A stretch of 64,000 bases of DNA from Caballeronia ptereochthonis (GCF_001545075.1 NZ_FCOB02000003.1:265648-329647), one strand, 5' to 3'. Positions 26,099-35,167 are shown, counted from the first letter of the stretch. The notes: a model not told the origin generated them from the letters alone. A program made the numbers and translations.

Positions 26099-26446
26099 TC
26101 GTTACTCCAGGGTTCGAAGTCTGTTTTCATTAAACGCTCACGCACCCCGTACCGCGACTGTCCTCTCTGCGGAGAAGTTGCTGTCGCTGTAATACGATAA
26201 CGGAAATTGGGTGTCCGAATCTATCGAGTCGTCAAGTTTGTCGCTGGATCGCAACGTCTGCGGATATGCCGTATGAGACGACCGTGCTGCGAGGCAAGCA
26301 ACGCGGAATTTCCTTCGGCATCCCTTTATCCGGAACCGGCGTTCGAATGCCGCGATCGAATCTTCGCCTTGTGTTTTTCCGGTTACGCGCTAACCTACCT
26401 CTGCTCCGGCTGAAATTGAGCGGGGTTTAAATCTCCAAGGTGGTTC

Positions 26447-26469
26447 ACCCGCTTCGGCGGGTTTTTTTT
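26447..26469 (+). terminator. Rho-independent terminator upstream of porin, possible small RNA end
   Basis: ACCCGC (26447-26452), loop TTCG, GCGGGT (26457-26462) and a run of eight T (26462-26469) form a strong plus-strand terminator. No plus-strand gene precedes it: the porin at 24920-26098 is on the other strand and 26099-26446 has no credible ORF. The region 26250-26470 could encode a small RNA divergent from the porin. Compare 3114-3138 beside the porin remnant. Confidence 0.7.
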
Positions 26470-26606
26470 CGCTGGCGCGTTCGCGACGGGTTTTCAAACA
26501 AGCGACCTCGGTTGAGTCGATCGTCTTCACACTGCTGTGCTATAACACTTCGTGCATCTCGCTAGTGCTTTATGGCGTTTTTTTCATTCCACGATGGAGA
26601 ACTTCG

Positions 26607-27197
26607 ATGCAGAGACGGAACTTCATGCGCAAGTCCACCGCCGTCCTGGCACTGGCAGGCCTCGCAGTAGCTGGCTGCACGACCAACAGGAACGCTGGAG
26701 GCGAACAGGCCGCAGGCGCGGCCGATCTGCACCGGTCGATCGACGCCGACGTCGATAGCACCCTTCAGCGTCTATACGCCACGGTAGGCGGCTCGCGTGA
26801 GTTGGTCGCAAAAGCGAGCGGCGTGCTCGTGTTTCCGTCCGTAATCCAAGCCGGCCTCGTCGTCGGCGCGCAATATGGCAAAGGCGCGCTGCGCGCGGGC
26901 GGCCACACCGTCGGCTACTACAGCACAACTTCGGGCTCGTTCGGCCTGCAGGCAGGCGCTCAATCGAAGGCGCTCATCTTTCTCTTCATGACTCAGGACT
27001 CGCTCAGCAAGTTCCGCAACTCCGATGGCTGGTCAGCTGGTGCAGACGCCTCCGTGGCGCTCGTTAGGATGGGCGCAAATGGTGCGATCGACACGAACAC
27101 AGCAACCAAACCGGTTCAGGCATTCGTTCTGACGAACGCCGGCCTGATGGCTGATGCCTCGCTCCAGGGAACGAAGGTTTCGCACCTGACGGAGTAA
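26607..27197 (+). CDS. YSC84-family lipoprotein (copy B)
   Basis: 196 residues. ATG 26607 has GGAGA seven bases upstream. The RR-containing signal ends in a lipobox (LAVAGC, Cys24), followed by the Ysc84 domain (ASGVLVFPSVIQAGLVVG, STTSGSFGLQAGAQ, ALIFLFMTQDSLSKF). It differs from copy A (12733-13323) at only a handful of residues, mostly in the signal and near the start of the mature protein, although noncoding flanks have drifted. This suggests purifying selection on both copies. Confidence 0.86.
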   Translation: MQRRNFMRKSTAVLALAGLAVAGCTTNRNAGGEQAAGAADLHRSIDADVDSTLQRLYATVGGSRELVAKASGVLVFPSVIQAGLVVGAQYGKGALRAGGHTVGYYSTTSGSFGLQAGAQSKALIFLFMTQDSLSKFRNSDGWSAGADASVALVRMGANGAIDTNTATKPVQAFVLTNAGLMADASLQGTKVSHLTE

Positions 27198-27747
27198 GCG
27201 CGTCGCGCTGGCATGGCGCGTCGCGCAACCGCCCATATGGCGTGATCGTCTCGATCGCGCCATTCTACGTTGCCAAGCATGCTTCTTGAGAGTTTCGCCG
27301 CGCGACACTGAACTGGCCGCGCGCCTTCTTCGCCAGAACCAGGTTGCCCCTTGGGAACCAGCAACGTTGCCCAAGTGCCTTGATTGGCGCGGAGGGAACT
27401 TACTTTTCGAATGCGACACGGAACGACGAACGGTTTGGATGCTCATTGGTGCCGGCTGCACTGCGATCGCATACACCCATGCTCGGCAAGGCCGTTCGTC
27501 GTGAACTGCTCCGTCGCCGCTCCGCGAACGCGCCTGCGGCTAGCCACCGATTCCGTGGCCAAGCCTTCCGAAAACTAAGAATCCTTGGCATTCGAGATAT
27601 TCGTTGCGACTGGCGAAACCACGGCACTGACTTACCGCCGTCGCCATCACTCTCCTCGCCTCCTTCGCCGACAAGCCCGTAGGCAATTTGACGTAATACG
27701 CACCAAGCCAAGTGTTTCGATAACGCGGATCAAACGAGGTGGTTCGT

Positions 27748-28584
27748 TCAGAATCGCTCGGGCACGTATCGAAGGGGTCGGCCAGGCTCATGATAGCCCT
27801 CCCGCTTCTGACGCTTTGGCAGCTTCACCTTCTCTCGCGCCACAGCTTCATACGGAACGCTGTCGAGAAGATGGCTGATCAGGTTCAGCCGAGCGCGGCG
27901 CTTATCGTCCGACCGCACGACGTGCCACGGCGCTATATCCGTATCTGTCGCTTCGAACATATCGTCGCGCGCACGCGAATAGTCGTACCAGCGGCTATAG
28001 GAGCGAAGGTCCATCGGCGAGAGCTTCCAGATCTTGCGCTCGTCGTGGATGCGCTCTTCGAGGCGCCGCGTCTGCTCTTCCTGGCCGACCTCCAGCCAGT
28101 ATTTGAGCAGAATGACTCCAGAATCGATGATCGCGCGTTCGACGAGTGGCACAGCCTTCATAAAGTCGCGCGCCTGATGCTCGCTGCAGAAACCCATCAC
28201 GCGTTCGACGCCCGCGCGGTTGTACCAGCTTCGATCGAAGAGCGTGATTTCGCCCGCTGCCGGCAAGTGCGGCAGATAACGCTGCACATACATCTGAGTC
28301 TTTTCGCGTTCGGTGGGTGCGGGTAGCGCCACGACGCGGAAGATGCGCGGGCTCACCCGCTCAGTGATCGCCTTAATGGTTCCCCCCTTCCCCGCGCCGT
28401 CGCGTCCCTCGAACACGACGCAGATCTTCGCGCCAGTCCGGACGGCCCATTCTTGCAGCTTCACAAGCTCGATATGCAGGCGCGCGAGTTCCTTCTCATA
28501 CCGCTTGCGGGAGAGGCACTCCACAACCGCGTCTTCACCCACGCCCTTCGCTTCGCTGGCTTCCTTGTCCTTTTCATCTTTCAT
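27748..28584 (-). CDS. ppk2: Polyphosphate kinase 2 (PPK2)
   Basis: 278 residues from ATG 28584 (MKDEKDKEASEAKGVGEDAV); the frame is open upstream without a better start. A single PPK2 domain shows Walker A GRDGAGKGG (60-68), the lid-region Arg/Glu motifs and Walker B FDRSWYNRAGVERVMGF, followed by KYWLEVGQEEQTRRLEER and WKLSPMDLRSYSRWYDYSRA. It transfers phosphate between polyphosphate and nucleoside (di)phosphates. One-domain enzymes of this size are mostly class I (NDP phosphorylation). It is cytosolic and linked here to stress and envelope genes. It is transcribed in the same direction as the RRM gene 99 bp upstream. Confidence 0.93.
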   Translation of the reverse strand: MKDEKDKEASEAKGVGEDAVVECLSRKRYEKELARLHIELVKLQEWAVRTGAKICVVFEGRDGAGKGGTIKAITERVSPRIFRVVALPAPTEREKTQMYVQRYLPHLPAAGEITLFDRSWYNRAGVERVMGFCSEHQARDFMKAVPLVERAIIDSGVILLKYWLEVGQEEQTRRLEERIHDERKIWKLSPMDLRSYSRWYDYSRARDDMFEATDTDIAPWHVVRSDDKRRARLNLISHLLDSVPYEAVAREKVKLPKRQKREGYHEPGRPLRYVPERF

Positions 28585-28683
28585 CGCGGCCCCTGATGAT
28601 GCCCGATGCGACGCTTGCGGCCACGCCACCACCAACTCGTCGCCAGTTTTTACGGCACACCGTCAGTCACGGTGATAGCACCC

Positions 28684-28941
28684 TCAGAGTTCGTGGCGCT
28701 CGGGCATGACCTGCACCACAAGCCTGTGATTCTTCCAAAACATATTGTGGATGCGCGGCTGGAAAGTGCGCAGCACGTGAGGTTCGACCGAATCGAAGCT
28801 TACGACCGCCGCCGGACGGTTGCCGGTTCCGGACACTCGCTTGATCGAATCGCTCAGAGGAAACCCGTACTTGCAAAGAAAATCCCGGATTTCCTCGTCG
28901 GTCGTCGACTCGTCAACATTACCTACCCAGAGATCACCCAT
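28684..28941 (-). CDS. Small RNA-recognition-motif (RRM) protein
   Basis: 85 residues from ATG 28941. The RNP2-like strand LWVGNV starts the protein, followed by the first helix (TTDEEIRDFLCKYGFPLS) and an RNP1-like strand RPAAVVSFDSVEPHVL. The final helix and strand (MFWKNHRLVVQVMPER) complete a beta-alpha-beta-beta-alpha-beta fold. It is a probable single-domain RNA-binding protein. The aromatic of RNP1 is present as the Phe in VVSFDS. A second copy at 14179 survives only as nine codons. Confidence 0.75.
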   Translation of the reverse strand: MGDLWVGNVDESTTDEEIRDFLCKYGFPLSDSIKRVSGTGNRPAAVVSFDSVEPHVLRTFQPRIHNMFWKNHRLVVQVMPERHEL

Positions 28942-29297
28942 CGCGAAGCTCCCGTTGTTCCTGCAGCAGCTTCTAACCCGTCGGACTCGAACGAGAAAAC
29001 GTATTGGCCGTAGCGCTTTTGTGACGCCGCCTCCAGCCAAGCGCGGCCACCATTCAATGGATACCACATTTCTGAACTCAAACGCCAGCATTTCACTTGC
29101 GAATGTACTGGTCCTTTCCACACATCCGGGCGTCGCTTGAAGATGACTTGTGCCATGAGCTTGGCGTAAGGCGATCGCTCGGCTAAATTCGCTGCGTATG
29201 CCCTCTGGAGAGCCCCCGACCGCGCTGGGATAGCGGCAAAGCAGCCGCATGCAACGTACATCCAACCAGACGCAAAACGTTCAAACGAACGCACCAC
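28942..29297. other. Duplicated intergenic region upstream of RRM and barrel fragment
   Basis: Homologous to 14180-14529 along its whole length. It contains no gene and should carry the divergent promoters of the RRM gene (minus) and the barrel gene (plus). Confidence 0.55.
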
Positions 29298-29483
29298 ATG
29301 CGAAAGCCGGTCCTCTTCCTATCCTCGTTGCGTCTCTTCCCTGCGCTCGTCTGCCTTGCATCAATGGGACCAGCTATGTCGCACGCGCAAGGGGCGCCAG
29401 ACCGAACAGTCGTTGTCACCAACGTGAGGAACTACGCAAACGCCGTCCTTGCAATCACGTCGTACACCGCGGTGCCGGACGTC
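29298..29483 (+). pseudogene. Truncated outer-membrane barrel gene (N-terminal 62 codons)
   Basis: MRKPVLFLSSLRLFPALVCL ... AQGAPDRTVVVTNVRNYANA ... SYTAVPDV parallels the start of the intact gene at 14530. Similarity ends at 29483, where antisense DUF2950 sequence begins. The frame runs on for about 160 unrelated codons to 29975. The signal peptide remains, so an exported nonsense peptide could be made. Confidence 0.8.
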
Positions 29484-29590
29484 GGCAATGAAAAACATCG
29501 CGCCGCATGCTCCATATTGCGCGCGTTAGGCGGCCATCGCGAAGCCCGCGAGCCAGCCTCGTTCGACGATGTAGGTCAAAGTTGCGCCCG
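29484..29590 (-). pseudogene. DUF2950 C-terminal fragment
   Basis: The minus-strand sequence aligns with the DUF2950 gene in the segment FNYIINGRMLAGFAMAAYP through VMTFVVNN (about 19320-19412). Here it reads TLTYIVERGWLAGFAMAA and then TAA where the intact copy has a Tyr codon. About 35 codons remain, joined on one side to the barrel fragment and on the other to the HpnL-like gene. Confidence 0.7.
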
Positions 29591-30263
29591 GTGCGGGCTT
29601 CCTGTCGCACAGATATCGAACCACGACGCCGGTCTGCCGCCAGATGAGCTTGATCGACTGATCGATTCGCGCCGACTTGCCAACGAGCGCGTACACCTTA
29701 CCACTCGTGACTCGGTTGAGTGTTCGCGCGGCGCGTTCGAACGGCCGCGCATGTTGCACGAGCGCGAACAGCAAGAGCACCGGCATGAGGCCCGCCAGGC
29801 CCCACGCCAGCCTTCCCGCAAGGCGCACGGAGTCCGACGAGGCCAGCTCCGCCACGTATCCGAGGGCGATGAGTGCGAAGACGACTTGGCTGATCAACGT
29901 GAGCTGCATGTCCACGACGAGGCTCGCCACGGCCGTTACTGGGCGCACGCCGACCCGGCCGAGCAGCCGGAATGAAACGATCTCCCCGCCGATGCGCGCC
30001 ACGCGCAGCAGTTCGTTGATCGACTCGCGAATCCAGACAAGCTTGAGCATGGTCGCAAGCGAGGGGCGCTCCGCATCACGTATCAGCATGCGCCAGTCCC
30101 ATGCGTTCGGCAGCATCGCCAGGATATGGACGAGGGCGGCCAGCACCAGGCCCACTCCGGCCGACTCCAGCAGCTGCAGAATCGCAACAGGATCATCGCG
30201 CCAGATGAGCCACGCTGCGATCGCCGAGCCGACCAAGGCGGCAAGAGATCCGAGATGTTTCAT
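29526..30263 (-). CDS. HpnL/YbhN-like membrane protein, C-terminally truncated chimera
   Basis: 245 residues from ATG 30263 (MKHLGSLAALVGSAIAAWLI). About 225 residues show the lysylphosphatidylglycerol-synthase-type flippase membrane region (VGLVLAALVHILAMLPNAWD, LKLVWIRESINELLRVARIG, GGEIVSFRLLG, VVDMQLTLISQVVFALIALG), most like HpnL of hopanoid loci. Family members are about 320-340 residues; here the last two helices are missing and the final 20 residues come from a DUF2950 fragment. It is probably non-functional. Confidence 0.7.
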   Translation of the reverse strand: MKHLGSLAALVGSAIAAWLIWRDDPVAILQLLESAGVGLVLAALVHILAMLPNAWDWRMLIRDAERPSLATMLKLVWIRESINELLRVARIGGEIVSFRLLGRVGVRPVTAVASLVVDMQLTLISQVVFALIALGYVAELASSDSVRLAGRLAWGLAGLMPVLLLFALVQHARPFERAARTLNRVTSGKVYALVGKSARIDQSIKLIWRQTGVVVRYLCDRKPAPGATLTYIVERGWLAGFAMAA

Positions 30264-30284
30264 CCGGGCACGGCCGGTCCAATG

Positions 30285-30478
30285 CTGCCGGTGCGATGGT
30301 CGATGCCCAATTCGAAAAATCGAGGATTGCGTCAACGTCGGTCCCCAGCTTCAAGAACCATGGCCCGATGAAAACGCCCGCCACCAGATAGCCGGAAACC
30401 ACGCCGAAGCCAAGGCGTATTGATAGCGGTAGCGGCACGGGGATCAGTGCCGAAGCAAGAAAGAACGTCGCGCCCGCC
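30285..30478 (-). pseudogene. CPA2 antiporter N-terminal fragment
   Basis: GATFFLASALIPVPLPLSIR LGFGVVSGYLVAGVFIGPW then VDAILDFS parallels residues about 8-50 of the antiporter at 11934-10762. A one-base deletion in the Phe-Ser-Glu-Leu-Gly codons shifts the frame (about 30320), and homology ends near 30285 at the HpnL-like gene. About 60 codons survive. Confidence 0.75.
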
Positions 30479-30557
30479 CGGCTGGGCTATCCTTCATTTG
30501 GAACGGCAGTGCCGCACACTCCGGATCGCGACTATTTCGATCACAACCATCCGACAA

Positions 30558-32285
30558 ATGCAATCCGACCGTCCTATTCATGAAGGTGGACAGGCTGGCG
30601 TCGGCGCAACGCGATGGTCGCGTTGGCTGCCAGGCCTGGCGATGCTCAAGACGTATCGGGGTAGCTGGCTGCCCAACGATCTGGCTGCCGGACTGGTGCT
30701 CACCACGATGCTGGTACCCGTCGGTATCGCATATGCCGAGGCGTCAGGCGTTCCAGGCGTCTATGGCCTCTACGCGACGATCGTTCCGTTGCTGGCCTAT
30801 GCCGTCTTTGGTCCCAGCCGGATTCTGGTGCTCGGTCCGGACTCGGCACTCGCCGCGCCAATTCTTGCCGTCGTTATCGCTACCGCGGGCAGCGACCCCT
30901 CGCGCGCGATAGCGACGGCCAGCATGATGGCGATCGTCTCTGGGCTGTTCTGCGTCGTGATGGGACTTCTGCGGCTCGGCTTCATCACGGAACTGCTCTC
31001 CAAGCCCATCCGTTACGGCTACATGAACGGCATTGCGCTGACCGTCCTGATCAGCCAGTTGCCGAAACTTTTTGCCATCTCGTTTGATGATCGGGGGCCG
31101 CTGCGCGATCTGCTGGCGCTTGGAACGGCCATCGGTGCGGGCAAAGCCAACTGGTACAGTTTCGCCGTCGGCGCGGGAAGCCTTGTGTTGATTTTGTTGC
31201 TCAAGCGTTTTGAGAAGGTGCCGGGCATCCTGATCGCCGTCGTTCTCGCGACGCTAAGCGTCATCGCATTCGGGTTGGACAGCGTCGGCGTTAAGGTACT
31301 CGGCAAGATCCCGCAAGGCCTTCCGTCGTTCGCATTACCATGGGTCGGTGACGCCGATCTCGTCAGGATTCTGCTTGGCGGCTGCGCGGTCGCGCTGATC
31401 TCGTTTGCGGATACCAGCGTGTTGTCACGAACCTTCGCTGCGCGTTTTCATATGCGCGTGGATCCGAACCAGGAGATGGTCGGTTTGGGGGCGGCCAATC
31501 TGGCGGCCGGTTTTTTTCAGGGTTTTCCGATCAGCAGCAGTTCTTCGCGCACACCCGTGGCCGAAGCAGCAGGCGCCAGAACGCAGGTGACGGGCGTGGT
31601 CGGCGCGGTGGCGGTTGCGGTGCTCCTGATCGCTGCACCGAATCTGATGCGGTATCTGCCAAATAGCGCACTGGCCGCTGTCGTCATTGCCGCCGCCCTC
31701 GGCCTGTTCGAATTTACGGATCTCAAGCGCATCTACCGAATCCAGCAATGGGAGTTCTGGCTCTCCGTTGTCTGCTTCGCAGGCGTCGCCGTTTTCGGTG
31801 CGATTCCCGGTATCTGCATTGCAATCGTGATCGCGGTCATCGAGTTTCTCTGGGACGGTTGGCGTCCCCATTACGCCGTTCTCGGGCGTGTGGAAGATCT
31901 GCGCGGCTACCATGACATCAAGCGCTATCCACATGCCACGCGGATTCCGGGGCTGCTGCTGTTTCGCTGGGATGCGCCGTTGTTCTTTGCAAATGCCGAG
32001 CTTTTCCAGGAATGCCTGCTAAAGGCCGTCGACGAGTCATCGACGCCCGTGCGCAGGATCGTAGTGGCCGCTGAACCCGTAACCAGTATCGACGTGACCT
32101 CAGCGGACATGTTACGGGAACTGATTCTGATACTGGGCGAGCGCAATATCGCGTTGCACTTCGCCGAAATGAAGGACCCGGTGCGCGACAAGCTCGAACG
32201 TTTCGAAATGTTGGACATCGTCGGCGACGATCGATTTCATCCTACCGTGGGCAGTGCAGTCGACGACTACGTCGACCAGGACTGA
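30558..32285 (+). CDS. SulP family anion transporter with STAS domain
   Basis: 575 residues from ATG 30558. The membrane domain (about 25-415) shows SulP signatures: NDLAAGLVLTTMLVPVGIAY, GLYATIVPLLAYAVFGPSR, GPDSALAAPILAVV, RYGYMNGIALTVLISQLPK, ISFADTSVLSRTFAAR, GFPISSSSSRTPVAEAAGAR. A cytosolic STAS domain (about 450-560: PGLLLFRWDAPLFFANAELF, VTSIDVTSADMLRELILIL) closes the protein. It transports sulfate or other anions such as bicarbonate or dicarboxylates by proton or sodium symport; the substrate cannot be read. A frameshifted and truncated paralog is at 4753-5821. Confidence 0.93.
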   Translation: MQSDRPIHEGGQAGVGATRWSRWLPGLAMLKTYRGSWLPNDLAAGLVLTTMLVPVGIAYAEASGVPGVYGLYATIVPLLAYAVFGPSRILVLGPDSALAAPILAVVIATAGSDPSRAIATASMMAIVSGLFCVVMGLLRLGFITELLSKPIRYGYMNGIALTVLISQLPKLFAISFDDRGPLRDLLALGTAIGAGKANWYSFAVGAGSLVLILLLKRFEKVPGILIAVVLATLSVIAFGLDSVGVKVLGKIPQGLPSFALPWVGDADLVRILLGGCAVALISFADTSVLSRTFAARFHMRVDPNQEMVGLGAANLAAGFFQGFPISSSSSRTPVAEAAGARTQVTGVVGAVAVAVLLIAAPNLMRYLPNSALAAVVIAAALGLFEFTDLKRIYRIQQWEFWLSVVCFAGVAVFGAIPGICIAIVIAVIEFLWDGWRPHYAVLGRVEDLRGYHDIKRYPHATRIPGLLLFRWDAPLFFANAELFQECLLKAVDESSTPVRRIVVAAEPVTSIDVTSADMLRELILILGERNIALHFAEMKDPVRDKLERFEMLDIVGDDRFHPTVGSAVDDYVDQD

Positions 32286-32609
32286 GCGCGATCGCTCGTC
32301 CTTAGTGCGTATCGTAGCGAAACAGCGAACATGGTCTTGCCGCGGCCGTGACCTGCTGAGCTTGCGCCATATACCAGTCGGGCGGCGTCGCGATGTCGCG
32401 ATAGTGGGCCTAACGGCAGGTGAGATTCTTCACGGCCTCATGATGAAACGCATAGCAGTGAACGTCGCCCGAGGCGCCTTCACATTGGATGCGGTGTCCA
32501 CTGTGGGACATCGCTCGTGATCGCTCCCTCACGTTCGCCATCACATTCGGCGCGTCACACCGAGCAAGAATATGGCAGGCAATGGCGATCACAAGCCCCA
32601 CCCGTTCGT
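32286..32609. other. Intergenic, nothing firm
   Basis: No recognised gene. A minus-strand frame ending at 32410 contains MSHSGHRIQCEGASGDVHCY then AFHHEAVKNLTCR, a short Cys/His-rich sequence that could be a small gene (start about 32511). No family or ribosome-binding site supports it. Confidence 0.35.
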
Positions 32610-33410
32610 TCAATTAGCTGGCGCAGGCGTGGCACGCCGCGACTGGACCATTTGCCGCAACACGACGTCCCGCTCGGGGTCAGGCATCGCAAGTATGGCG
32701 TGCATGGTCACCCGCATCGCCCAGCATGCGTCGACGGGAGGCACGCTTCGCGGATTGGCGGAGAAGGCCGAATAGCGCGCGACATTGCCGGGAGCGTAGT
32801 CCAGCTCCCGAAGCAGCGAGAGCTTGAGGCTTGTCTCCGCCTGCGCATATTGCTGCGGGCTCGGCGTGTCGAGCGTGGTCCCGGTTTGCGCCGCGCGAAG
32901 CGCCGCCAGCAGCATGCGGAAGTAACCGTCGATATCCGCGTCGGACATCGCGTTCAGCGAGACTCGGTCAATCACCGCGTCCATCTCGTATAAGCCGAAG
33001 CAGTCGGGAGGAACGAGAGTGTCGAGTACCTTGGCGATCAGCGCGACGTACTGCAAACGCAGTGCGGGCGCCATGCGTCCGAGTCCGTCGGCCAACGCTT
33101 CGGCGCGCGCGCCCGGATTCAGCATGAGATTGCTCATGCGCTGGACGTTGCCGGCGACCGCCGGATCGCTGTTGATGCGCACGATCCACGCGAGAATCAG
33201 CTGCCCTTTTTCGGAAGCCGGATCGACGCCTTTCTCGACCAGCACTTCGTCATAGACAGACGGCCTGGGATTCGACGCGGATGCCCCGGACTGGGCCATC
33301 GACGGCGCGACATAGCCCCAGAGTTCGTCGTACCGGAATGCGGCATTCGCCGCCGTTGCGCTGGCCAATACAATAAGGCAGCCGGCCAGACCTGCGACCT
33401 TCGCTTTCAT
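32610..33410 (-). CDS. Exported protein of unknown function
   Basis: 266 residues. ATG 33410 is preceded by a G-rich stretch that can serve as SD and directly begins a signal peptide (MKAKVAGLAGCLIVLASATA, then ANAAFRYDE); the open frame upstream is not used. The mature protein is largely helical (VYDEVLVEKGVDPASEKGQL, LQYVALIAKVLDTLVPPDCF, DIDGYFRMLLAALRAAQTG) with few cysteines. No family was recognised. It is followed 208 bp upstream by the TAXI gene in the same direction. Confidence 0.7.
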   Translation of the reverse strand: MKAKVAGLAGCLIVLASATAANAAFRYDELWGYVAPSMAQSGASASNPRPSVYDEVLVEKGVDPASEKGQLILAWIVRINSDPAVAGNVQRMSNLMLNPGARAEALADGLGRMAPALRLQYVALIAKVLDTLVPPDCFGLYEMDAVIDRVSLNAMSDADIDGYFRMLLAALRAAQTGTTLDTPSPQQYAQAETSLKLSLLRELDYAPGNVARYSAFSANPRSVPPVDACWAMRVTMHAILAMPDPERDVVLRQMVQSRRATPAPAN

Positions 33411-33618
33411 GTCCCCCCCGGGTCTTTTTAAACGCGTCTGCGCGCATGTTTTTATCAGGCTCTCACTATCACGATAGGTCAGCGCGCGCCATTGGCACAG
33501 CATTATCAAAGGTGGCGGGCGGGGAACAGTCCCTTCTAGTTGCCGCGTGCTCCTAAGGACGCTACTCAACAGCTTCATGTCGATGGCGTAGAAAGACCCC
33601 GCGTGGTCGGACGTGCCC

Positions 33619-34965
33619 CTAACCCTTCGCTCTCTGCGCCACATGCGCTATCCGGTCCCGCACGACCCCAATCGCCTGTTTGAGAGCATAGACGTCCTGA
33701 AAATACCGATACGGAATCCGTATCCGGCTCGCGTTCGCGTCGATGCTCTCGATCTCGTCGCTCCATTGCGCAATTTGCGAGCGGGTCGGGGCGGGGCTGT
33801 TCCACACTTCATCTTCTAGTGCTTTGATCTCGCGATACCAGACCACGAGCCGTTTTCGCATCCGAGCTTCGAGCATGCGCGGCAATGCCTGAAGCAGACC
33901 GATCAGGAGCGCCGCGAACGGCACGAGGATCAACAGCCGTCGTTCGATCAGACTGGCGAGCCAGAACGGCAGATTGCGGTACAGGAACGGCTGGCCGGAT
34001 CTGAAGTAGCGAATGCTCTCATCGGAGATCGGGAATTCTTCGGTGTTCGTGTTCGGAAACGTGCCAAGCGGCGTGAAGTAATCTTCATGACCGTGGACCA
34101 TGCGCGCCGCGTCGAGCAGCAAATAGATGAGCGCCGGATGCATTGCGTCTTTCGATACGAGCAGCGCTGTGGCCGCGAGCAGCGTGACGTCGGTGCGCGG
34201 TAGGTCTTCGGCGACACTCGTTGATGCGCGCGGTAAGACGATTTTTGAAAGCGACGGGATTTTCTGAACCAGCGCATCGGCCTGCGAGAAACTCATCAAC
34301 TTGAGACTGCTGTTCAGCAGCGTCTTCTGCATCTCGGCGTCCGGCCGCCCAATGAAGAAAGCAGCGTCGATTTGCCCGGTTTCGAGCCGCTGATAAGCCG
34401 CGGGCGCATCCATTTGCAGTAGTGTGGAATTCTGGCTCGTGACGCCGCTATAGCCGAGCAGCAACTGCGCGACGTTGAGCAGGCCACTGCCGGGCACGCC
34501 CATCGAAATCCTTTTGCCGCGCAATTGCGAGAGCTGGTCGACCGCAGTCTCGCCACGATAGAACACCCAGATAGGTTCATACGACACAGCGGCAATCGTC
34601 TGCAGATTGTCGGTCTCTTTCGGACTCACGGTGCCCGACTGGATGAAACCGACGTCGTAGACGCTCTTCGGCTCCCTCAATCGTTCGTAATTCTCCACCG
34701 AGCCGGAAGAACCGCGTATATCCAGCTTGATGCCCGCACGCTTTAAGATGGGCGCGTAGCGATCCGCAAAGCCGCGATAAATGCCGTTGTCCGCGCCGCT
34801 GGTCATCACGATGGTGCGCTGGAAAGCAGGTTCGACCACGATCATCATCACCCAGCCGGAGGCGGCCGACAGAACGATGAGGCCGATGGTCAGCAGGCGC
34901 CGCCTCGCCGGCGTCATGGGCGTTTTCTGGCTGCGTTGCAGCGCTGGATTGTGTCTGGGCATCAT
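33619..34965 (-). CDS. TAXI family solute-binding protein with C-terminal membrane anchor
   Basis: 448 residues; starts at ATG 34965 or 34962, with GGAG about ten bases upstream. An N-terminal membrane or signal segment (LLTIGLIVLSAASGWVMMIV) precedes the TAXI TRAP-type periplasmic domain (about 60-330: IVMTSGADNGIYRGFADRYA, GFIQSGTVSPKETDNLQTIA, GKRISMGVPGSGLLNVAQLL). Then comes a second membrane segment (LLILVPFAALLIGLLQALP) and a cytoplasmic coiled-coil-like tail (WYREIKALEDEVWNSPAP ... ). The extra C-terminal part is unlike a transport binding protein, and no DctM-type permease is adjacent. A sensing or scaffold role is possible. Confidence 0.8.
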   Translation of the reverse strand: MMPRHNPALQRSQKTPMTPARRRLLTIGLIVLSAASGWVMMIVVEPAFQRTIVMTSGADNGIYRGFADRYAPILKRAGIKLDIRGSSGSVENYERLREPKSVYDVGFIQSGTVSPKETDNLQTIAAVSYEPIWVFYRGETAVDQLSQLRGKRISMGVPGSGLLNVAQLLLGYSGVTSQNSTLLQMDAPAAYQRLETGQIDAAFFIGRPDAEMQKTLLNSSLKLMSFSQADALVQKIPSLSKIVLPRASTSVAEDLPRTDVTLLAATALLVSKDAMHPALIYLLLDAARMVHGHEDYFTPLGTFPNTNTEEFPISDESIRYFRSGQPFLYRNLPFWLASLIERRLLILVPFAALLIGLLQALPRMLEARMRKRLVVWYREIKALEDEVWNSPAPTRSQIAQWSDEIESIDANASRIRIPYRYFQDVYALKQAIGVVRDRIAHVAQRAKG

Positions 34966-35167
34966 TGCCCGGCGCTCCAGGTTTCGCCGCAGTAGGGATC
35001 GCGGCAAAACCATGATCCGGTACGGAAGAAATGCCTAGATACGAACGAATGGAACGGCTTGGGGCGCAGGCACGGGAGTGCTGTGAAACCTGGTATCGGC
35101 CAGGTAGTGCTTACCCGACCGGTTGGAGCTTTCCGGCCGTCCCGGGAGCTCGGCGCGTGAGACACTC

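Larger units (their letters stand above)
26607..29483. repeat. Segmental duplication, copy B
   Basis: Counterpart of 12733-14715. It preserves what copy A has lost (PPK2 and an intact RRM gene) and has lost what copy A retains (all but 62 codons of the barrel gene, ending at 29483). The 3' flank of the YSC84 gene (27198-27747) shows patches shared with 13324-13547 and otherwise no gene. Together the two copies allow the ancestral order YSC84, PPK2, RRM, barrel to be reconstructed. Confidence 0.8.
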
